Source: Umbelopsis isabellina
Lineage: Eukaryota > Mucoromycota > Umbelopsidomycetes > Umbelopsidales > Umbelopsidaceae
Length of the DNA stretch: 64,000 bases
Assembly: GCA_016758905.1 (NCBI GenBank)
Contig: JAEPQZ010000016.1
Location: forward strand, 372,001-436,000
Direction: 5' to 3'
Positions 56,801 through 64,000 of this stretch are shown here, in pieces; within the stretch, counting starts at the first letter, position 1; every line of letters starts with the position of its first letter. A model generated the notes under the pieces. That model was not told the origin of the DNA. It saw only the letters and a program-made list of their open reading frames with translations, and made no database searches. Position numbers and translations under genes: made by a program.

Positions 56801-58836
56801 TTGCGTTCTTCATTTCCATCGAGTTGGTTTTGTTTCCCATAGTGTGTGGAGTTTTATTGGACATCTCAACTTTACCAATGTTTGCCACTGCAACCTTCGC
56901 AAGCCGATGGGAATTCTACCAGAATCATCCCATCACAACCATCTTCATCCATTGGTTCCTGGGTACTGGTTTCATGTTCCATTTTGCCGTCTTTGTCACT
57001 CTTTGTCGTGATATTGTGCGACCGGGTGTTATGTGGTTTATCCGTGACCCGAATGATCCGCAATTCCATCCCATCAAAGAGATCTTGGAGCGACCTGTTT
57101 TGACTCAGCTACGAAAGATTGGTGCTAGTGGTATTATGTATTCAGCCATGATTTTCTTTGGCATTGGAACTGTCATTTTTATCATTGCCGTCGTTGGTGG
57201 CAGTGTGTTACCGTTACGCTGGTCGTATACGTAAGTTTCTCATGCACTATCTTTTCTTGTAAAGGCTTATGGCAAGTTATTAACTAACAAATTCACTTTC
57301 AACAGTGAGCCATTGTCATACTTCCCTATCGATCTACTGGTCATACATCTCATTATTCCTCCAACGATCACGTTGATCAAGCCTAAAATCCTACTCGAAC
57401 ATGCTTTCTCTCGGTGGTGGCATTCTGCTGCCAAGTTTCTTCGACTGAGTTCTTTCATGTTCGATGAACGACACGCAGATGAAGAAGGCACTCATTTCCG
57501 AAAGACTTGGAATGCATGGATCCACCAGCGAAAAGCGCCTGTCGTCAGTATCGATGAAGCCGATGTGTCTATTCAACATGTTAGCGAGGATGGTGAAGTA
57601 GAATTTGTTCGCGATGGTCAACTTGTACGAGCCCCACGCTTGGATGGTGTTCCCGTCATACCTGGTCGCAGAATGCTTGTTCCTGTAGACCCCCATACTT
57701 TGGAACCGCTCGACTCAGAGGAACGAAGATTGGGTCATCCTGCTGCTACAGCTGCTGGTGGCAATGATGCCAATACTGTCATTGTGTACCTCCCTCCGCA
57801 CTTTAGAAGAAGAGTTATACTCTTCCTATTTCTCATGTGGTTCTGTGGATCTGTCTTCCTTTGCAGTGTCACTATTATACCTTGTAAGTATTTCAGCTTT
57901 GTGTAAGTTTGTCATTTTGCTCCTTTCCTAACTGTCTCATCATAGTATTATTGGGTCGTCATATTTTTGATAACTACATCACAACTGATCGAAAGGTGCA
58001 TGATATCTATTCATTTGCACTTGGCTTATATCTCATGTGGTTCTTTGCTGTTGCATTCGATTGGACGGCGAAGCATAAACAGCGATTAGCTGACAATGGT
58101 TGGCACATGCATGGAACTGACATCAAGCAGGTTGCAACCAAATATGGTTCAGTGGTAAGCAGACTACAGAAGTAAAAGCGGAATTGGCAAAATGGAAATT
58201 AACTCGTATATCTTTAGGCTCTGAAAGTAGGGTATTTGTTCACCACAATTGGACTCATTCTTCCTCTATTAGTTGGTCTCTGCATGGAGTTATACATCCT
58301 CAATCCTTTCCGAGATCTTGACAATAAGCCTCCAACCATTGACCCATTGCAAGACTGGGCATTTGGCATTGTTCTGTTAAATATCTTGCATGGAGTGATT
58401 AATGTTTTGCCCGAGAATCATTTGCAACAGTTGCTGACGCAGGTATTCGGTGCTGGTATTACTCGCACCAATATCATGATGGCTACCAAATCAATTATTG
58501 GCCCGCTAATGCTAGGTTCTGTCCTCGCCATTTTGCTTCCTAGTTTGATCATTTATGGCAGCATTCAGACACTGGGTATGTATGTGTGTAATATGTTAAA
58601 ATGATGCGTATCAATGATAACTCATGACTTTCGATATTTTAGCACTTAATGATACCGCAATGCAATTATTCTTTTTCCAAAGCATTTATCCTGCCACGCT
58701 TTTCGTACTTGGATGCATTTATCTCTGCAAGCTTGCAATTCGTCTTGCTCGTCATATCATGCAATCCATTCGCGACGATACATACCTAATTGGAAGACGA
58801 TTGCACAATGTGGATGGCAGTATTGAGCAGGAATAA
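53884..58836 (+). CDS. SSM4: Doa10/Ssm4 (MARCH6)-type ER membrane E3 ubiquitin ligase
   Basis: Twelve exons (53884-53899, 53970-54066, 54140-54172, 54245-54285, 54354-54660, 54728-55581, 55658-56178, 56248-57230, 57306-57883, 57946-58154, 58218-58575, 58643-58836) give about 1396 residues; yeast Doa10 has 1319. The N-terminal RING-CH (about 6-62) has the C4HC3 ligands: ICRVC, HPCKCSG, VHQDC, CELC. Two membrane segments, a long acidic Asn/Ser/Gln-rich loop (about 200-580), then many more membrane segments follow, including the [19 protein letters not shown] conserved block. Doa10 ubiquitinates misfolded ER and nuclear-envelope proteins and sterol enzymes. One 69 nt intron (56179-56247) is open and in frame. 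Confidence 0.92.
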
Positions 58837-59103
58837 CATCCTGCCTCGCCATTTCTAATGTATATCTACGGACCAAAAAATCACAATAGTATGAATTATT
58901 CCAGACTACCCGATACTCCAATTGCATGCTATACGCATACATAAGCAAAATTTAGTTGCGAGATAATTTCGCATCAAGATTGTACATGTCTTGTCTTTTC
59001 TAGCTTTTAGTCTAATACTTTTGTTCTTAAATAGATTTTATTAAAGTTGCTTGATTCACAAAGCCGTATTTCTTGTCCCTATATTCATTCAAATTATACA
59101 AGA

Positions 59104-61146
59104 TTAAAGTGATAATTGCATACGCCATTGATCTATTTGCTGATCGGTAAGCTGGCCGGGAGCCGCAACGTATGGAAGCAGAGAGTGAGTTGTGGGGGTG
59201 AAAAAGCTATTTAGTACTCTGCTAAGTTTGCCCAACTCTCCCATGTTCACAGCAACCAGAGGTTTTCCATCCTTGACCTTGTCTCTGAACGCTTCGAGTT
59301 CAACATTGTCTCGCATACAAGTGGCAGTGCCAATGAGCTTGATGATGTCGCCGTACTTGGCGGCTTTGACATAGAAAGGCATCATGCCTGAGCTCCAAGT
59401 GTATTTGCTATCTGGATCATGGAATGAGGCAATGATTTGACTTGAGCCTTTGTTTTCGATGAATGACTGAATCCTTGCATCAGAACAGGTCATATCGACA
59501 TCAACAAACTCGCATTGATTTGCAACTCCAAGTTTAAGCAACTCGAACATCTTGTTCTCTTGGTCATCAGGGAAAGTACCAGCTTGAGATTTAGTCCTGA
59601 CTGTATAAACGATAGGCATCTTTCCAATTTTGCTTCTAAGGATGTTGATCTGTTGCTGAACAAACTCCTTGGAAGGAATATCGTTGTCAGGATCAGTCAA
59701 GAGATCGACACGAAATTCGACGGCTGAAGTATCCTTAGCAATTGCTTGAAGGGTTTCGGTTGGGACTTCTCTGTAGTCAGGGAAGCTCAGCGATACGAAC
59801 GACTTGAATACTGAATTATCAAAACAGCGTTGTACGGAGACCTTCACGCTCTTTGTTGGTGTCTGCTTCACAGCCTTCTTCGGTTGTTGCTCATGTAAGA
59901 TTGTCTCGATCTCTTGGTCTCCCACTGCCGATGCCTTTTTTTCAACGGTATCGCCAATTTGAGATAGCAAAACAATCTTCTTGACAGATCCAGCGTTTTT
60001 CTTGTCGATTCTCATGTTGCTCATTATAGTATCGACAGGACAGGGCGTACCGCCTGAACGGCACAATAGCCTTTCATCATCCAGTGAAATGGGTAAGCCA
60101 TAAGACGAGAGGCAATTTGCAATTCGATCAATCGAAGCTCTATCCATGTACCCCAAGTAATGTGACAGCTCGGCTTCTTGAATCATACCAATGGCTACGC
60201 ATTCACCATGCAGTACTTGAGGTGCTAAAATGGCTTCAATGGCATGACCAATAGAGTGTCCGTAGTTCAGGAGACCTCTCAGACCGGTTTCTCTCTCATC
60301 AACCGTGACAACGTGTGCCTTGACACGAGCTGATGCCAAAATAACATCCAAAAGCAGACATTGACCTTCTGTTCTAGTTTCCATAGTGGTACCTGATGTA
60401 AGTTTGATCAGTATTGGCTACATATGCATATCATAAAATCAAATGCAATTACCTGTGAAGTCATCTTTTACACCATTCAATACAGCGTCTTGAATTTTTT
60501 CAACGCCTTGTTCTAACTTCTCAAAGTCCTGTTCGTTCCATATGCAGGCCGTCTTGATTACTTCAGCCATTCCATTGATAAATTCTCTCTTGGGTAGAGT
60601 ACTGAGGAAGCTCAGGTTCATATAAATTCTCTTTGGCTGCCAGAAAGCACCAATGAGATTCTTGCCATGAGGAGTGTCAATGGCTGTCTTTCCACCAATG
60701 GAAGAATCTACCATTGCCAACAAAGTGCTTGGTACTTGCACAAATGGAATACCTCTCATGAACGTAGCGGCGACGAATCCGACCAGATCACCAATCACGC
60801 CTCCACCAAGGGCTATCAGACATGTGTCTCTCGTACAGACTTCTTCTAAGAGCCAATCTTCAATAGCACATTTCGTTTCTCTACTCTTTGACAGTTCGCC
60901 AGGAGGGATGACTTTGAACAATACACGTACTGACTGACCGAATTTTCTCTGAGCATCCTGGAAAGCGTCTAAAAGGGGATTGAGATGTAAAGCGGCAATG
61001 TTACGGTCGGTGATGATGACATAGGTTGAAGCTTTCACGTTCTGTACGAGGTCTGACGCTAAATATGGAAGCAAATGGTAGCCGAGAATAATTGATTCTG
61101 ACCCAAGAATAGAGACTTTGACAATGTTTTCCTGTTGTTGCACCAT
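59104..61146 (-). CDS. Bifunctional 3-dehydroquinate synthase - type I 3-dehydroquinate dehydratase (reduced AROM)
   Basis: Two exons (61146-60453, 60392-59104) give 660 residues. Residues 1-370 are dehydroquinate synthase: [49 protein letters not shown] and the metal ligands in [20 protein letters not shown] and HGE. After a short linker, about 420-655 is a type I dehydroquinase with EFRVDLL, the SFHD histidine, the IIKLIG Schiff-base lysine, MGELGKLSR and AAPGQL. These are steps 2 and 3 of the shikimate pathway. Fungal AROM is normally pentafunctional (synthase, EPSPS, shikimate kinase, dehydroquinase, shikimate dehydrogenase). Here the middle two and last domains are absent; the junction is inside one exon and the stop comes right after the dehydroquinase. 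All catalytic residues checked are present. Confidence 0.92.
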
Positions 61147-61539
61147 GATAAGATACAGAGAAAGGAAACAATCGAATTTCCATTCACGGATGCAGATCGC
61201 CTAAAAATTTGCGTGGAGCAAATTATTTAATTTGGAGGCAGGATCCGACAATTAGTCGATTTTACAATTCCTTCACCAAATGAAATCGGTTACTACCCAC
61301 CATAAGCTGGTAAACCAGCTATATCAACCGTGAATAACTATTAACAAAATCAAGCATTACAGAAATTGATAAGTGACGATATTTGCTTGCGATGTTTGTA
61401 TCGTCTGAAAAGTTAGGGTAAATTTTTATTTTGGCATCTAATGGAAACAATCTGTGCCAAAATTACATTCATAATATTTTACAAACACCATATATTTCTA
61501 CTGGAGAAGTCAATGGAAAAAGCTATTCAATGTACTGGT
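61147..61539. other. Intergenic, upstream of the dehydroquinate enzyme gene
   Basis: This 393 bp gap lies between the start of the dehydroquinate gene (-) and the end of the P450 gene (-). It is AT-rich with no recognised element. Confidence 0.55.
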
Positions 61540-63606
61540 TCAATCTTTTCGACTACGAATGACAACATTCATTTGACCGTCAGCTACATTCAACAGTTAG
61601 TCTATTTAATCATGTCATGACAATCAAAATATCCTTGATAAACTTACTGGGCTTTGTGATGAACTGCGCAGACAATTGCAATTCTTCATTAGGTTTAGCG
61701 AGTTTGACATCGAAGCGACGATACAAATGTGCCAAAACCAGAGTCATTTCCATCATTGCCAAACTATAAACGAACAAGTCAGTCTCAGAGAAATTGCATT
61801 GCCTGAATATGCAAACATGCTTACTTTTTGCCTGCACACATACGAGGACCGGTTGAAAACGCTATGTTGTATTTGGTCAATTCATCAGCTCCATGTTCGA
61901 GCCATCTTTCTGGTCGGAACGTGTAGGGGTCCTCAAAAATGTCAGGATGGTAGTGGATGGACCAAACAGGAACCTCAACAATAGTCTAACGCAAACAAAG
62001 TGTTAGATTTAGCAACTTTTGTAAATTTGTGAAGACATGATCTCTTACCCCTTCAGGTATATATTTTCCAGCGATGACTTCTCCACCCTTGGGACAAACT
62101 CTAGGCATGCCAACGGGAACAACTGGCATCATTCTGGTCACCTCCATAATGACAGCCCATAAGTAAGGCAAACTCTCCTTGCGTGCGTCCTTATATTTAA
62201 GCACAGAGTCTCTGGAGGGCATAGCTTTAACAAGCTCTTGGTAAAGTTTTTCCTCAACATGAGGGTTCTTACCCAACAAGTAAGCGGTGAACGTCATAGT
62301 ATTACTTGTGGTATCAGTTCCTGCGATAGTGAGCACAACAGAAGCCATTGCGCATTCTCCTTCCGTCAGACATACACCCTTCTTATTGGAATTCCGAGCT
62401 TCTACCAGAATATGGGCAAAATCGCGTCGATTCGTAGTGTTATCAGCAGCGCGTTCCTCCAAAGTACCATGAGAGAACTAGAAAATTCTTTATAAGAATG
62501 CATGTCGTCTTTACCATAGATAATTTGGAATTCACTCACCTCCTTAATTTTACCGAGTGCTTCGTTTGCCTTAGGGAAAAAATTTCGGACCAACATTGGA
62601 TATTTGTTCAACATGGGGAAGGTAGTGAGCTGATAAAAAAAATGAATGATTAGTTGAGCTATTATATCACCAGCTGAAGCTCGGCACTGTCAGTCTTACT
62701 AAAGGAATAATGGAAGATCGAGCCTAGAAGCAGAAAAGTTGGTTAATCACCACATCCGAAAACGTTTTAATTTCTCAGAAAAAGGTATTTTATATAACTG
62801 TACCTTTAACCAGGATGTGAAAGGATGGCTATTCATTTTAACCATATCAAAGCTCTTGCCGAAAGCGAGTTCACCAAGTACATCAAAAGCAAGAAGATGA
62901 AACTCATTGAACAAGTTGGCAGGCATGTTCTTGTCCGCCACGTTTTTATCAAGCTTGTCGAGGAACAAAAGTATGCCATTATCCATGAAAATGTCTTCCA
63001 GATTATCAAGGGTGGATTGACTAAATCCGGGGCCCATAATACGGCGAAAGCGGCCGTGATTCATAGAGGATTTCGTAGAGAAGATAGACTCATTGCCCTA
63101 TGAATCAAAATTCTCGTTAGTTGCATGATATCAATATCTATCTATTGTGCAAGCTTCTTACATCAATTTTGAATACATCATAAAAGTCTGATTTGAGGAA
63201 TCTTTCTGTGCCATATATCTGCTTTACAGCATTTGGATCACGAATTGACACATGATTTGGGCCTATCATGCATTGTTAGATCGCCGCCTCACAACACTCT
63301 AATAATCAAAAGACACTTACCAATGCGAACTACGTCTCCATACTTTTGGTGAAGTTCCTCAATAATCTCTGGTTTCTTTCCGCCAGCTTTTGTTTTCAAG
63401 TCGTAAAAACGCGATAACTTGGCAGCAAGTGGTCCCGGAATTGATCGCAAAGGATCAAATGCAAAGGTATTAGCTATGTAATAGACTGCTAGAGAGCCAA
63501 CGGCAATACCAGCAACTTCAGTTCGATTAAGCTTGCTGAGTGCATCGGTCACTTTGTGGATAGATTTGTTGATTTGCTCGTTATTGATATATTGTTCCCA
63601 GTTCAT
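61540..63606 (-). CDS. Cytochrome P450 monooxygenase, microsomal type
   Basis: Nine exons (63606-63321, 63262-63162, 63097-62804, 62723-62700, 62629-62540, 62477-62049, 61985-61825, 61763-61648, 61583-61540) give 514 residues, typical for the family. An N-terminal membrane anchor ([20 protein letters not shown]) and Pro hinge [10 protein letters not shown] are followed by the I-helix AGTDTTSNT, the K-helix EVTR, FRPERW and the haem loop [10 protein letters not shown] with Cys458. The last small exon (ending [13 protein letters not shown]) replaces a shorter read-through end and restores the usual P450 C terminus. The fourth exon has only 24 nt. Family-level substrate is unknown. It lies in tandem with the dehydroquinate gene, without evidence of a pathway link. 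Confidence 0.92.
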
Positions 63607-63655
63607 GATATCCAAATTGAGTTCAAATGAAGAAAATCATAACTGTGGTATCTGA

Positions 63656-63663
63656 CTTATATA
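63656..63663 (-). promoter_or_regulatory. TATA box of the P450 gene
   Basis: Read on the minus strand this is TATATAAG, 50-57 bp before the P450 ATG. A strong TATA box fits an inducible gene. Confidence 0.5.
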
Positions 63664-63807
63664 GTTGCCCCGATACGGAAAAAAATAGGCAATTCAGCCG
63701 ATAGTTCATCCGGGAAATTATCCGTTTTTACCGGTATCCTGTACACTTACCAGTCTTCGATTCAAAAATGTTGTTTATAATTGTCCCGTAAGTGGGTAAC
63801 TGTTAAA

Positions 63808-63972
63808 TTAATTTACCTTGATGCTATGTCCATAGCCCCAAAAATCCTCAATAAATGCCATTGATGGTGCAAACCTCTTAATAACGCTGACGAGCGCTTG
63901 CTCGGAGTATGTTGTTAGAGTTCCCGAAAGCTCACATTTAGCAATCTTGAGACGAACAAATCGCAGGAATAA
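63808..63972 (-). CDS. Possible last exon of a gene entering from the right edge (partial)
   Basis: On the minus strand a frame is open from about 63972 to a TAA at 63808-63810, about 54 codons, ending in AFIEDFWGYGHSIKVN. It has no ATG at its upstream end and would need an acceptor within the frame. Protein-like composition is the only support; the family is not recognised. It could also be a chance frame in the P450 upstream region. Confidence 0.22.
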   Translation of the reverse strand, partial: LFLRFVRLKIAKCELSGTLTTYSEQALVSVIKRFAPSMAFIEDFWGYGHSIKVN

Positions 63973-64000
63973 TTAAACTGAATAGCTACAATTCGATTTT

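Overview
The window is nuclear DNA from an intron-rich filamentous fungus. Almost every gene is split by short introns (about 50-80 nt) with GTAAGT/GTATGT-type donors and TAG/CAG acceptors, there are no operons, and intergenic spaces are short. The gene set includes an EF-3 translation factor, a DASH subunit, a Chs4/Skt5-type chitin synthase regulator, a METTL14-type protein and a carotenoid cleavage dioxygenase of the kind that starts trisporoid synthesis. Together these point to an early-diverging lineage, most probably Mucoromycota. I cannot name the genus. Exon boundaries were placed by hand from splice signals, reading phase and family conservation, and most should hold to within a few bases.

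Layout. 0-10 kb: the end of an unknown gene; a fatty acyl-CoA reductase fused to a glycerophosphate/DHAP acyltransferase; EAF6 (NuA4); a hotdog thioesterase; PMP3; a pseudouridine kinase. 10-21 kb: the large proteasome adaptor ECM29, mitochondrial malate dehydrogenase, and a METTL14-like MT-A70 protein. 21-31 kb: TAF12, SURF6, PRKRIP1, and two divergent ankyrin proteins (one with a Dilute domain, one with DysF and FYVE domains). 31-41 kb: intronless EF-3, a 2 kb gene-poor gap, a Sel1-repeat Skt5/Chs4 protein with a CAAX box, and a PTS2-bearing peroxisomal thiolase. 41-53 kb: DAD2, a small unknown protein, a carotenoid cleavage dioxygenase, a Vip1-like RRM protein, a three-RRM SR-type protein, and a vacuolar amino-acid transporter. 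53-64 kb: RNase H2 subunit C, a Doa10/MARCH6 ubiquitin ligase, a two-domain dehydroquinate synthase-dehydroquinase, and a cytochrome P450.

Most genes are housekeeping and not functionally linked to their neighbours. The unusual content is (i) the reductase-acyltransferase fusion, an architecture known for ether-lipid initiation in a ciliate, here with both signature catalytic residues replaced; (ii) a reduced AROM-like protein holding only steps 2 and 3 of the shikimate pathway; (iii) an ankyrin-DysF-FYVE protein; (iv) a METTL14-type subunit that keeps DPPW. Several genes start from compact divergent promoters, and the palindrome CACGTG recurs just upstream of start codons. I saw no tRNA, rRNA, transposon or CRISPR array.
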